This document shows, in pieces, positions 17,557 through 25,802 of a stretch of 64,000 nucleotides of DNA (positions are counted from its first letter, which is position 1; each line of letters opens with the position of its first letter). The translations under genes and the position numbers were made by a program. Source of the stretch: Listeria cossartiae subsp. cossartiae (GTDB lineage: Bacteria > Bacillota > Bacilli > Lactobacillales > Listeriaceae); contig NZ_JAASUI010000004.1 of assembly GCF_014224155.1 (NCBI RefSeq), forward strand, positions 1-64,000. Reading direction: 5' to 3'. Under the pieces are notes generated by a model, which did not search any database, was not told the origin of the DNA, and worked only from the letters and a program-made list of their open reading frames with translations.

Positions 17557-17923
17557 TTCGTTTCTTTTTCACTGCAATCGTACATCTGCTAATACAGATT
17601 AATTTATCGTTTTCATCGGTAATGTTGATTTCCCATACTTGGGTACTTTTGCCAAGGTGAATGGCTTCTGCGGTTGCGGTTATGAGTCCCGCTTGCTTCG
17701 ACGCTAGGTGGTTGGCGTTAATTTCTAAGCCAAAGACAATTTCATCAGGAGCAATTGAATTTGCAGCACCAATACTTGCGGCATGTTCTGCTAACGCAAC
17801 GGAAACTCCACCGTGCAAATAGCCAAATGGTTGATGGACTTTTTCTGTTATTTCTAATTGGATGACCGCTTTTCCTTTTTCTACTGAAACAATTTCTATA
17901 CCAATAGTTTCTTGAAATCCCAT
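17552..17923 (-). CDS. Hotdog-fold thioesterase (PaaI/YuxO family)
   Basis: 123 residues, a single 4HBT hotdog domain. PFGYLHGGVSVALAEHAAS is the active-site helix entry. The catalytic acid is probably the Glu of AEHAAS, as in PaaI-type enzymes. The family hydrolyses acyl-CoA thioesters; relatives next to menaquinone genes act on DHNA-CoA. B. subtilis YuxO also lies beside the mrp operon, so this is a conserved neighbourhood. The substrate here is inferred. Confidence 0.88.
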   Translation of the reverse strand: MGFQETIGIEIVSVEKGKAVIQLEITEKVHQPFGYLHGGVSVALAEHAASIGAANSIAPDEIVFGLEINANHLASKQAGLITATAEAIHLGKSTQVWEINITDENDKLICISRCTIAVKKKRK

Positions 17924-18050
17924 AAGTTCCCTTCTTCCTGAATTTGATTTATACTTTATTATATAAGAGTTATTGGAAAAACTCTAGAAAAGGTTTTTAA
18001 CAATCTCATTGTGGTAAAATAAGAGTAGACTTTTTGACAGGGGAGATTTG

Positions 18051-18524
18051 ATGTCGATATTTACGAATACACCATTAATTGCATCTATTATTGCGATAGT
18101 TTTTGCCCAGGTGGTAAAAGTTCCGATCCATATTTTAGTTTATCGGAAATTCAATGTCGGGCTAATGTTTTCCACTGGTGGCATGCCTAGTTCTCACTCG
18201 GCTGCTGTAACTGCTTTAATGACTACTCTCGCAATTGAATACGGACTGGATTCGCCTTATTTCGCGATTGCTGTTGTATTCGGGATTATTGTGATGTTTG
18301 ATGCGACTGGCGTTAGAAGACAAGCCGGCGAACAAGCGGTTGTTTTAAACAAATTAGTAACGGATTTCCAAGAGTTCGTGGAACATGCCAAAGGACTTGC
18401 GGCACCTGAACAAGAAGAAAAAACGAAGCATTTAAAAGAATTACTTGGTCATAAACCGATGGAAGTTTTCTTCGGGGCAGTGACCGGGATTGTGATTGGC
18501 TTTATTTTAGAAATATTTATGTAA
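18051..18524 (+). CDS. Divergent PAP2 family membrane protein (YuiD, DUF212)
   Basis: 157 residues from the ATG at 18051 (GGGGAG 5 nt upstream; an adjacent TTG is less likely). Several membrane helices and the conserved STGGMPSSHSAAVTAL (about 41-56), resembling the acid phosphatase/vanadium haloperoxidase SxxH signature. A polar loop follows (about 115-140). Physiological substrate is unknown; a lipid-phosphate phosphatase role is suggested by the fold only. Monocistronic with its own terminator. Confidence 0.9.
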   Translation: MSIFTNTPLIASIIAIVFAQVVKVPIHILVYRKFNVGLMFSTGGMPSSHSAAVTALMTTLAIEYGLDSPYFAIAVVFGIIVMFDATGVRRQAGEQAVVLNKLVTDFQEFVEHAKGLAAPEQEEKTKHLKELLGHKPMEVFFGAVTGIVIGFILEIFM

Positions 18525-18529
18525 ATGAA

Positions 18530-18560
18530 AAGTTGACTCCTTGTAGTCAGCTTTTTTTTT
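18530..18560 (+). terminator. Terminator of yuiD
   Basis: AAGTTGACT / AGTCAGCTT stem (one G-T pair) followed by eight or more T residues. Confidence 0.85.
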
Positions 18561-18567
18561 GTCGTTT

Positions 18568-18593
18568 GTTTACAGCTATACGTTAAAGGGAAA
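18568..18593 (+). promoter_or_regulatory. Candidate sigma-B promoter of the CLC channel gene
   Basis: GTTT (18568-18571), 16-nt spacer, GGGAAA (18588-18593), matching the Listeria/Bacillus sigma-B pattern GTTT-N13-16-GGGWAW. It lies 41 nt before the chosen GTG start. Confidence 0.6.
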
Positions 18594-18633
18594 ATCATGC
18601 TATCAATGGATTTTTACAAAGGGGCTGACTTCG

Positions 18634-19860
18634 GTGAAAAAGGTAACATTCATTTTTGGCGTTTATACGTTTATCCTCGGAATCTTAGTGGGGATAATTG
18701 CCGCTTTATTTTTAGCAATGGTTCACTTTGCCACGACATTTTTATGGGATTACCTTCCTAATCAGTTTGATTTTTCATGGTATTATCCTCTACTAATTGG
18801 CTTGATTGGTAGTTTTTTTGTAGGGATGGTTCAACTGAAACTTGGCGACTATCCGCATTCAATGCATGATAATATTGCCGAAGCGAAAAAAACTGGGCGG
18901 ATGGAATACCGTAAAGTTCTGCTTCCTACGATACTTAGCGCTTGGATTATTTTAACATTTGGAGCGAGCGTTGGACCGGAAGCTGCTTTAATTGGGATTG
19001 TTGGTGGTGCGACAACTTGGATTATTGATCATTTAAAACTATCTATGGCGCATAAAGAGGAACTTGTTAGCCTAAGCGTTGGTGCGATTATTTCTAGTAT
19101 TTTCCATGCGCCGTTTAGTGGGCTAGCTGAAGAAATTGACGAAAGTAGCCAAGCGCGAAAAATCCCTAAAAACTCTAAATTAGTGTTATCGCTGCTCATT
19201 TCCTTTAGCGCGCTCGGATCTTTCCTTTGGCTAAAATCCTTTTTAAAAATGCCGGCGAGTATTTTTGCAATTCGGCTGCCTGATATGGGATGGTCTTGGT
19301 GGTTTATTTTACTTTTTATTCCTACAATCATTCTCGGCTGGCTCTTTAGCGTTTATTTTCAGCAACTCCAAGTCTATATTGGGAAAGCAGCTTCTGTGAT
19401 TAAAAATAAAATGGTCGCAGCTATTATCGGCGGTTTGAGCATTGGTTTATTTGGTATTATTTCATCATTTATGTTATTTTCCGGCGAACATCAGCTAATC
19501 GAATTAACGACTACTGTGCAAAATTATTCGATTCCCTTTTTACTTATTATCGCACTATTAAAACCTGTTTTGGTCGCAATTTGTTTAGCAACCGGCTGGA
19601 ACGGTGGCGCGATTTTCCCAGCAATTTTTACAAGTACGGTGATGGGGTACATAGCAACATATTGGATTGATGGATCGACTGGATTTTTAATTACTGTATT
19701 TGTGACTGCTTGTTGTACGAAAATCGTTGGTAAACCTGTTCTAACTGCTTCAATTCTATTGTTTATTTTCCCGCTACAATTTTTCCCGTTTATTCTACTG
19801 ACAGCTTTTATCGTTAATAAAAATTGGTGGGCTAGCATTAGAAAAATAGCTCGAGCATAA
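18634..19860 (+). CDS. CLC-family chloride channel-type membrane protein
   Basis: 408 residues from a GTG at 18634 (AAAGGGG 9 nt upstream). The longer reading frame from 18559 would start inside the promoter. About ten membrane helices. The CLC selectivity region appears as GASVGPEAAL at 110-119. The gating glutamate of GREGP in E. coli ClcA aligns with Val113, so this protein probably is not a 2Cl-/H+ exchanger and may be channel-like. GWNGGAIFPAIF is the later anion-binding loop. An apparent sigma-B promoter suggests stress induction, perhaps in acid or osmotic response (inference). Confidence 0.85.
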   Translation: MKKVTFIFGVYTFILGILVGIIAALFLAMVHFATTFLWDYLPNQFDFSWYYPLLIGLIGSFFVGMVQLKLGDYPHSMHDNIAEAKKTGRMEYRKVLLPTILSAWIILTFGASVGPEAALIGIVGGATTWIIDHLKLSMAHKEELVSLSVGAIISSIFHAPFSGLAEEIDESSQARKIPKNSKLVLSLLISFSALGSFLWLKSFLKMPASIFAIRLPDMGWSWWFILLFIPTIILGWLFSVYFQQLQVYIGKAASVIKNKMVAAIIGGLSIGLFGIISSFMLFSGEHQLIELTTTVQNYSIPFLLIIALLKPVLVAICLATGWNGGAIFPAIFTSTVMGYIATYWIDGSTGFLITVFVTACCTKIVGKPVLTASILLFIFPLQFFPFILLTAFIVNKNWWASIRKIARA

Positions 19861-19865
19861 TAAAA

Positions 19866-19899
19866 AAAGCAGAAATTCGGAGTGAATTTCTGCTTTTTC
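19866..19899. terminator. Terminator of the CLC gene
   Basis: AGCAGAAATTC / GAATTTCTGCT perfect stem followed by TTTTT; A-rich on the other side, so it may also serve the convergent YwqG gene. Confidence 0.85.
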
Positions 19900-19900
19900 G

Positions 19901-20719
19901 TCAAGAACAATCCCAATTATACAAAATGTTGGAAAAGTCCCGATTGATTAAATCTTGCTTATTAATAAAGAAGTTCCCGACACCACAGTCGCCCCACATG
20001 ATCGCCATTCTACTTTCATCAAAATCCTCAGATGCTAATTGGAATAAAAGTGTGTCATGGTGTGGATTTTCTGAATACATCCGCGGGTCTTCTTGGGTGA
20101 AAAATGGATATCCGCCAATTTGACTACATTCTTTACCAAGTTGGTATAATGCTTCAGATTTATCTTCATCTTCCGCAAAAATTTGGTCCGCTAACTCATA
20201 AAAAGTGCTTCCAAATTCATTTTCGAAATCAAAGCTATCTTGTAATAAGATTTGGTCCGATACTAGGCCAGTAATTTTAAACTCGCCGTTTACCACTGGG
20301 TAAAAATCACTTTTTGCCACATCTTCAAAAAAGGCATCTTGTTCTTCGACAGTCAAACTTTCGCTTCCTAGGTCATCAAAGAAAAACACCCGAAAACCTT
20401 CTTGGCTCGTTGGATTTTCAAAATCAAGTCCATATAAATCATCCTGAAAATCCACATAGAAAGCAAGCAAACCAAATTCCGGATAATTTTCCATTTGTGG
20501 CATTTCCGAAAAATTAATTTGCGCTAATAGCGAAAGCGGCTTGCCTTCTTCGGTCACCGGATAGCCTTGTTCTTTCGGCAAGTAACCTCGCCCACCAGCT
20601 TTACTTTGCAGCAATGACAGCGTGCCCGCATTTTTAAAGCTTAATTCTATCCGCTCTTTCTCTGTTTCTAAAAATCGTTCTGCCCATTCACTAGGAAGTA
20701 TATCAAAAAGTTCTTCCAT
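19901..20719 (-). CDS. YwqG-like DUF1963 protein (paralog 2)
   Basis: 272 residues, cytoplasmic, strongly acidic. The YwqG/DUF1963 family is recognised by AGGRGYLPKEQGYP near 60-75, by PLSLLAQINFSEMP and by GGYPFFTQEDPR. The biochemical role of the family is unknown. The upstream neighbour on the same strand (20754..21575) is a close paralog sharing these strings, so the pair arose by tandem duplication. It is probably co-transcribed with it across 34 nt. Start ATG is supported by GAAAGAAGG. Confidence 0.85.
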   Translation of the reverse strand: MEELFDILPSEWAERFLETEKERIELSFKNAGTLSLLQSKAGGRGYLPKEQGYPVTEEGKPLSLLAQINFSEMPQMENYPEFGLLAFYVDFQDDLYGLDFENPTSQEGFRVFFFDDLGSESLTVEEQDAFFEDVAKSDFYPVVNGEFKITGLVSDQILLQDSFDFENEFGSTFYELADQIFAEDEDKSEALYQLGKECSQIGGYPFFTQEDPRMYSENPHHDTLLFQLASEDFDESRMAIMWGDCGVGNFFINKQDLINRDFSNILYNWDCS

Positions 20720-20753
20720 GATTTACCTTCTTTCTTTTTTGTAACGTGGTTCT

Positions 20754-21575
20754 TTAACAATCCCAGTTAAAAATAACATTCGAAAAATCCCGATTAATTA
20801 AATCCTGTTTATTAATAAAGAAGTTGCCGACTCCACTCATGCCCCACATGATATTTATTTCGGCACCTGGTTCTTCACTGTACTCACTATCTAATTGAAA
20901 CAGCAATGTGTCGTGATATGAGTTTTCTGTACGTATGCGCGGATCTTCTTGAGTGAAGAACGGAAAACCACCAATTTGGCTACTATATGTTGCAAGGTCA
21001 AATAACTCATTCGCTTTCTCTTCATCATCACCAAAAATTTGCTCCATTACGTCATAAAAACCACTACCAAATTCCTTTTCAAACTCTAGAATATCATTCA
21101 TTAAAAGTTCTTTCGTTACTCGCCCAGCAATCTTATACTCACCTTTAACAACAGTATAAAGGTCCGATTTATCAATACCTTCAAAATATACATCTTGCTC
21201 TTCCGCAGTCATGCTCACTCTTTCTAAATCCTCAAAGAAAAATACACGGAAACCATTTTGCTCTGTTTGATCATCAAAATCAAGACCATACAAATCACTC
21301 TGATAATTAACATAAAAAGCGAGCAAGCCAGACTCTGGATAATGTTCCATTTTTGGCATTTCCGCAAAATTTATTTGTGCTAAAAAGGAAAGCGCCTTGC
21401 CTTCTTCATTCACTGGATACCCTTGTTCTTTTGGCAAATAGCCCCGTCCACCAACTTTGCTTTCTACTAAAGAGATCGAGTCTCCAGTTGTAAAGCTCAA
21501 CTCAATACGTTCTTTCATTGTATTTAAAAATTTCTCTGCCCACTCGTTAGGAAGTATCTCAAAAAGTTGTTTCAT
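20754..21575 (-). CDS. YwqG-like DUF1963 protein (paralog 1)
   Basis: 273 residues from the ATG at 21575 (GAAAGAAGG upstream; the longer frame has no site). Same family as the downstream gene and nearly collinear with it: VGGRGYLPKEQGYPVNEEGK, FLAQINFAEMP and GGFPFFTQEDPR. Clear differences in the C-terminal half show that the copies have diverged. YwqG is found in Bacillus near toxin-related ywq genes, but no LXG toxin gene is present here. The function is unknown. Confidence 0.85.
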   Translation of the reverse strand: MKQLFEILPNEWAEKFLNTMKERIELSFTTGDSISLVESKVGGRGYLPKEQGYPVNEEGKALSFLAQINFAEMPKMEHYPESGLLAFYVNYQSDLYGLDFDDQTEQNGFRVFFFEDLERVSMTAEEQDVYFEGIDKSDLYTVVKGEYKIAGRVTKELLMNDILEFEKEFGSGFYDVMEQIFGDDEEKANELFDLATYSSQIGGFPFFTQEDPRIRTENSYHDTLLFQLDSEYSEEPGAEINIMWGMSGVGNFFINKQDLINRDFSNVIFNWDC

Positions 21576-21614
21576 GGACGTACCTTCTTTCAGTTTTTCT
21601 TCATTATAACATAA

Positions 21615-21650
21615 CAAAAAAGCAATATCTGCACTAACAGATATTGCCTT
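21615..21650 (-). terminator. Terminator of the NDH-2 gene
   Basis: AGCAATATCTG / CAGATATTGCC with a 6-nt loop, followed by TTTTTT on the minus strand, 10 nt beyond the ndh stop. Confidence 0.85.
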
Positions 21651-21658
21651 TAAAAGTC

Positions 21659-22870
21659 TTATTTATAAAATTTAAACTTACCTTTACTTGCTAGAACGCC
21701 TGAACCACCAATAAGTAGTAGCGCGCGGTCATCAATGACTTTTTTCATAACGGAAGCTGGGTAGCCTTTCAAGTTTTTACCGAAAACGACACCAATTGCA
21801 TCATTATCGCCTAGAGAGCAGACCGTTCCTTTTTCATGATAAACAAAGTCTTGTAGATCTGTTTCGCCGTTAACTAATTTAGCTAAGTTCACTGCAGCCA
21901 CATCGGCTTGTTGCATGGCGATTTGGGCAGTTGGCGGGAATGGACGGTCGTTTGCTGGGTTGATGATGAGTGAGCAGTCACCAACAATTAAAATTTCTTC
22001 GTTACCAGGAACGGTTAAATTGTTGTTTACTTTCACACGACCACGACCAGCTTCAAAACCGGATGCTTCAATCACGCTATTTCCACGAACACCAGCAGCC
22101 CAAATAATCGTTGCTGCTTTGATTTCGCGAATTTCATTTTCACTTTCGGCATATTTTACGCCGTCAGCTGTAGCCTCTTTGACTGGTTTACCGACATGGA
22201 ATTCTACGCCGCGATCTTCCAGTACACCCACACCATAATCAACGAGTTTCGCATCAAATTGTGGTAATACTTTTGGAGCAGCTTCCATGCAATAAATGCG
22301 CACTTTTTCGCGTGGTACATCATATTGTTTCACTAGTTCTGGAATGCGATTAGTTAATTCCCCAAGAAACTCAATTCCAGTAAAGCCAGCGCCACCAACG
22401 ATAATTGTTAATAATTCATCGCGTGGGTCTGTTTTCCATTTTGCAAATTGCGCTTCAATGTGCGCACGGATTTTTTTAACGGATTCTACACTTGTAATAG
22501 TGAAGGCATATTCTTTCAAACCACTGATGCCAAATGTTTCTGCTTCTGACCCAAGTCCAATTAATAAATAGTCATAGCTGATATCGCCATTTGCATCTAG
22601 TGTGACTGTTTTTTCGTCTTTATTAATTTTTACGACCGTATCTTGGATAAATGTCGTTTTCGTATTGTTAACGACTTTGTCTAATGGATACATTAATTTT
22701 TCTGGTTCAATTGTTCCAGCTGCTGCTTCATGTAACCAAGTCGTTTCGTGGTGATAGTCATTCTTATTCACTAGAACGATCTCGGCTTCCAAGTTTCTTT
22801 GTTGTAACTTGCGTAAAGTTTTTAGTCCCCCGTATCCTGCTCCGAGAATGACAATTTTTGGTTTACTCAT
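21659..22870 (-). CDS. Type II NADH:quinone oxidoreductase (NDH-2)
   Basis: 403 residues, a membrane-associated flavoenzyme that passes electrons from NADH to menaquinone without pumping protons. The FAD Rossmann motif LGAGYGG is at 9-15, a second dinucleotide fold IIVGGAGFTGIEFLGEL near 157-173, and the GNEEILIVGDCS FAD contact near 295. The C-terminal GGSGVLASKGKFKF is amphipathic and could contact the membrane. Listeria lacks complex I, so NDH-2 is the aerobic entry point. Divergent from the ferredoxin-NADP reductase gene. Confidence 0.93.
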   Translation of the reverse strand: MSKPKIVILGAGYGGLKTLRKLQQRNLEAEIVLVNKNDYHHETTWLHEAAAGTIEPEKLMYPLDKVVNNTKTTFIQDTVVKINKDEKTVTLDANGDISYDYLLIGLGSEAETFGISGLKEYAFTITSVESVKKIRAHIEAQFAKWKTDPRDELLTIIVGGAGFTGIEFLGELTNRIPELVKQYDVPREKVRIYCMEAAPKVLPQFDAKLVDYGVGVLEDRGVEFHVGKPVKEATADGVKYAESENEIREIKAATIIWAAGVRGNSVIEASGFEAGRGRVKVNNNLTVPGNEEILIVGDCSLIINPANDRPFPPTAQIAMQQADVAAVNLAKLVNGETDLQDFVYHEKGTVCSLGDNDAIGVVFGKNLKGYPASVMKKVIDDRALLLIGGSGVLASKGKFKFYK

Positions 22871-23319
22871 CTGTTATCACATCTACTTTCCCTTATATTT
22901 TTCTTCACAAAAAAAATTGCATTAAGAATTTCTTACTGCACCTATGTAGATTGCGCTAAAAATCTACTGCAAACAATGAAAAAAGCGAAAATGGTAAGTA
23001 CCAATATATTCCCTATTTCACAGCTTACAAACTATATCATAGACTTTTTAACTTTCATTTTCAAGAAAGCGAACTCAAGCGTTTAAGCTTCTTTGGAGCA
23101 TGGTTCAAGTGGTATACGATTTTTTTCACAATAAAGCTCTGAGATGGCTTGGTTTTCGCAAAAATCTTTTATTTGCGGCATAATTGGTCTAGTTCATTTT
23201 CGTGCTTTTTTCATTCGTGCAATCCCGTAAACATTCTTTTTCAACAATATATGCTAAAATATGCTTATTGCAACTTTAGGGATTTCATAGGGAAATTAGG
23301 AACTAGGGGGTGATGTATT
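22871..23319. other. 449-nt divergent intergenic region
   Basis: It separates two flavoprotein redox genes transcribed apart. Rightward, TGCTAAAAT (-10 at 23255-23260, extended TG) lies 60 nt before the reductase start. Leftward, TATGAT-type -10 elements occur around 23030-23040. No open frame with a ribosome-binding site, no riboswitch and no convincing Rex or Fur site was seen. Confidence 0.4.
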
Positions 23320-24315
23320 TTGGATGAAAAAACAAAAATTTATGATATCACGATCATTGGTGGTGGACCGGTTGGGCTATTTGCTGCTTTTTATGCCGGA
23401 ATGCGCAATGCGAGTGTGAAAATAATAGAAAGTTTACCGCAATTAGGTGGACAACTTTCCACGCTTTATCCTGAGAAATATATTTATGATATTCCAGGCT
23501 ATCCTTCTGTTCGCGCACAGGAACTTGTTAACAATTTGATTCAACAAATGAAACCATTTGATCCGACCATTGCGCTAGAGGAAGCTGTTCAAAGCGTGGA
23601 AAAGCAAGTCGATGGCACATTTGAAATCATCACGAAGAAAGATACACATTATAGTAAGGCGATTATTATTACTGCTGGAAACGGCGCATTCGAACCAAGA
23701 CGTCTTGACCTTCCAGAAGCAGAGCAATACGAAGGCAAGAATATTCATTACTTCATTAATGACCTTAGCCGTTTTTCTGGTCGCCGCGTTGCTGTTTGTG
23801 GTGGCGGGGATTCTGCGGTTGACTGGGCACTCATGCTTGAAAAAGTGGCAAGTTCGGTCGCAATCGTTCACCGTCGTAATGCGTTCCGTGCGCACGAGCA
23901 TAGCGTGAACAATTTAGAAAAATCATCTATCGCGATTAAAACACCATTTATCCCAACCGAAGTACTCGGTAACGGTGATAAACTGACGCATATTACATTG
24001 CAAGAAGTCAAAGGCGATACCACCGAAACGCTCGAGATTGACGATTTCATCATTAACTACGGTTTCGTTTCTTCGCTTGGTCCGATTAAAAATTGGGGCT
24101 TAGAGCTAGAGCGCAACTCGATTATCGTTAATTCAAAAATGGAAACGAGCATTCCAGGCATATACTGCGCAGGTGATATTTGCACTTACGATGGCAAAGT
24201 AAAACTAATTGCGACCGGTTTTGGTGAAGCTCCAACAGCCGTCAATAATGCGATGAATTTCATTGATCCAAAAACACGCGTACAACCAATGCACTCCACA
24301 TCATTATTCGAATAA
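23320..24315 (+). CDS. Ferredoxin/flavodoxin-NADP+ reductase (YumC type)
   Basis: 331 residues from a TTG at 23320 with AGGGGGTG upstream. It resembles thioredoxin reductase with FAD motif GGGPVG at 14-19 and NADPH motif CGGGDSA at 160-166. It lacks the CxxC redox pair, which defines the TrxR-like ferredoxin-NADP+ reductases (B. subtilis YumC, 332 residues). The C-terminal [20 protein letters not shown] is the FAD-binding end. It supplies reduced ferredoxin or flavodoxin in the cytoplasm. Confidence 0.93.
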   Translation: MDEKTKIYDITIIGGGPVGLFAAFYAGMRNASVKIIESLPQLGGQLSTLYPEKYIYDIPGYPSVRAQELVNNLIQQMKPFDPTIALEEAVQSVEKQVDGTFEIITKKDTHYSKAIIITAGNGAFEPRRLDLPEAEQYEGKNIHYFINDLSRFSGRRVAVCGGGDSAVDWALMLEKVASSVAIVHRRNAFRAHEHSVNNLEKSSIAIKTPFIPTEVLGNGDKLTHITLQEVKGDTTETLEIDDFIINYGFVSSLGPIKNWGLELERNSIIVNSKMETSIPGIYCAGDICTYDGKVKLIATGFGEAPTAVNNAMNFIDPKTRVQPMHSTSLFE

Positions 24316-24320
24316 CAACC

Positions 24321-24353
24321 AAAACCACGAGGCGACTTGTGGTTTTATTTTTT
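24321..24353 (+). terminator. Terminator of the ferredoxin-NADP reductase gene
   Basis: AAAACCAC / GTGGTTTT stem followed by ATTTTTTT. The second stem arm overlaps the -35 of the predicted sigma-B promoter of the next gene. Confidence 0.8.
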
Positions 24354-24366
24354 ACTCACCGGGAAA
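24342..24366 (+). promoter_or_regulatory. Candidate sigma-B promoter
   Basis: GTTT (24342-24345), 15-nt spacer, GGGAAA (24361-24366), 37 nt before the NAD(P)-binding protein start. Fits the sigma-B consensus. Confidence 0.6.
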
Positions 24367-24402
24367 AGTTCTTTGTAGATATTTTTTAGGAGGAGATTAG
24401 CA

Positions 24403-25032
24403 ATGAATGTACTCGTAATTGGCGCAAATGGCAAAATCGGTCGGCATTTAGTTGAAAAACTTGCTATGGAAAAAGGCTTTTTTGTCCGAGCGATGGTTAG
24501 AAAAGCTGAACAAGTAAGCGAGCTGGAAAAACTTGGCGCAAAGCCGATTATCGCCGATCTAAAAAAAGATTTCAACTATGCTTATGATGAAATTGAAGCA
24601 GTCATTTTCACAGCTGGTTCTGGAGGTCACACGCCCGCTTCCGAAACTATTAACATTGACCAAAACGGTGCCATTAAAGCCATTGAAACCGCCAAAGAAA
24701 AAGGTGTGCGCCGGTTTATCATTGTTAGTTCGTACGGCGCCGACAACCCAGAAAACGGCCCCGAATCACTTATCCATTATTTAAAAGCCAAACAAGCAGC
24801 CGATGAAGCGCTGAAACAAAGTGGACTTGATTACACCATTGTCCGCCCAGTTGGCCTCTCAGATGATCCAGCCACTGGCAAAATCGCTGAAGTTTCTGGA
24901 AAACCTAAGACAAACATCCCGCGAGCTGATGTTGCCAGTTTTATCAGTGAAGCTTTAACCGAGAAAGCTAGCTTCTACAAAACCTACACCATCGAAAGCG
25001 GCGACACGCCAATCAAGCAATTTTTCAACTAA
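24403..25032 (+). CDS. NAD(P)-binding atypical SDR protein (YhfK-like)
   Basis: 209 residues, one Rossmann domain. The dinucleotide motif IGANGKIGRHL is at 6-16, and VRAMVRKAEQ follows strand 2, suggesting NADP preference. The active-site Tyr-x-x-x-Lys of classical SDRs is replaced by HYLKAKQAADEAL, as in the NmrA-like/YhfK group. These proteins are thought to be redox sensors or flavin reductases. Strong AGGAGG before the ATG. A sigma-B promoter suggests general stress control. The exact function is unknown. Confidence 0.87.
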   Translation: MNVLVIGANGKIGRHLVEKLAMEKGFFVRAMVRKAEQVSELEKLGAKPIIADLKKDFNYAYDEIEAVIFTAGSGGHTPASETINIDQNGAIKAIETAKEKGVRRFIIVSSYGADNPENGPESLIHYLKAKQAADEALKQSGLDYTIVRPVGLSDDPATGKIAEVSGKPKTNIPRADVASFISEALTEKASFYKTYTIESGDTPIKQFFN

Positions 25033-25033
25033 T

Positions 25034-25075
25034 AAAAAGCGATGAGCTCTCATTACGAGCCTCATCGCTTTTCTC
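25034..25075. terminator. Bidirectional terminator
   Basis: AAAAGCGATGAG / CTCATCGCTTTT stem, 12 bp, between the convergent NAD(P)-binding gene and yuzB. Confidence 0.85.
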
Positions 25076-25079
25076 TATA

Positions 25080-25313
25080 TTAAAACGGATTTTCTTCCAA
25101 AAATGTATATATATTCGCAACCAATTCTTCCGCCGTTTCTCCGCGAACCACTTCCCCGTCCACTAAAGCAAACAAACTCGTCGCGCATAAATCACAATAT
25201 GTCAGACAATCATATTCAATCACGTCTAAATTATCATCCGCATCTAATTTCGCAAACACAGCATCCGCCCCACTCGCCAAATTATTCACGCAAAATTCCA
25301 CAATCGGATTCAT
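25080..25313 (-). CDS. YuzB family protein (DUF1450)
   Basis: 77 residues, soluble. Four cysteines (C8, C36, C40, C43) include a Cys-x3-Cys-x2-Cys cluster in YDCLTYCDLCA, which suggests metal or Fe-S binding. The family is common in Bacillales beside yuzD and nifU-like yutI, as here, so a role near Fe-S or redox metabolism is plausible (inference). It lies 21 nt downstream of yuzD on the same strand. Confidence 0.88.
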   Translation of the reverse strand: MNPIVEFCVNNLASGADAVFAKLDADDNLDVIEYDCLTYCDLCATSLFALVDGEVVRGETAEELVANIYTFLEENPF

Positions 25314-25334
25314 TTCCCATTGCCTCCTAAACTG

Positions 25335-25661
25335 TTACATTGTTGCCAAGTAACCACGGTCGGTCATTACTTGATAAATATCTTTCAACCGAGGATTGCC
25401 TTCTGCGATAATTTCACCGTCAACCACAATCACTGGATACATATAATCTTCATCGACAATTTTATTCGCCATATCCGCTAAACTAGTTTCATTCGGCGGA
25501 TTAAAAATATCGACATACTCCACCACAAAAGGCTGCCCAGAAAACTTCCGACCAATCGCAGCACGAAGCCATTCCTCTGTTTCCTTCGAGGATGGCGCTC
25601 CGACACAACTAGCACAAATTGTCGTTGAACCATACACATATAATTTCGCTTCATTTACCAT
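25335..25661 (-). CDS. YuzD family thioredoxin-like protein (DUF1462)
   Basis: 108 residues from the ATG at 25661 (GAGGTG 7 nt upstream; an adjacent GTG is closer to the site). A thioredoxin-like fold is expected, with CASC (C17, C20) at the active-site position near the N terminus. FDIFNPPNE-type strings and PVIVVDGEIIAEGNPR are family features. Forms an operon with yuzB. Possibly a disulfide or Fe-S related redox protein; the function is not established. Confidence 0.87.
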   Translation of the reverse strand: MVNEAKLYVYGSTTICASCVGAPSSKETEEWLRAAIGRKFSGQPFVVEYVDIFNPPNETSLADMANKIVDEDYMYPVIVVDGEIIAEGNPRLKDIYQVMTDRGYLATM

Positions 25662-25767
25662 CACGCTTCACCTCATTATCATTGTACAAAAACCCACCGG
25701 AAAAAGCGACTAAGCTGTTTCACGAAGCATAACTATTAAACTTTATGAATTTTTATAAAGATATGAA

Positions 25768-25796
25768 TTGACACGAATTTACAGATATATTATAAT
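25768..25796 (+). promoter_or_regulatory. Perfect-consensus sigma-A promoter of a candidate small RNA
   Basis: TTGACA (25768-25773), a spacer of exactly 17 nt, and TATAAT (25791-25796). Both hexamers are perfect. No protein gene with a ribosome-binding site follows within 1 kb, so the promoter most likely drives a non-coding RNA starting near 25803. Confidence 0.85.
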
Positions 25797-25802
25797 ATTT
25801 CC

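Noticed and set aside
17990..18010. PrfA-box-like TTAACAATC before yuiD
   Set aside because: Only one half of TTAACANNTGTTAA matches; the other half is absent.
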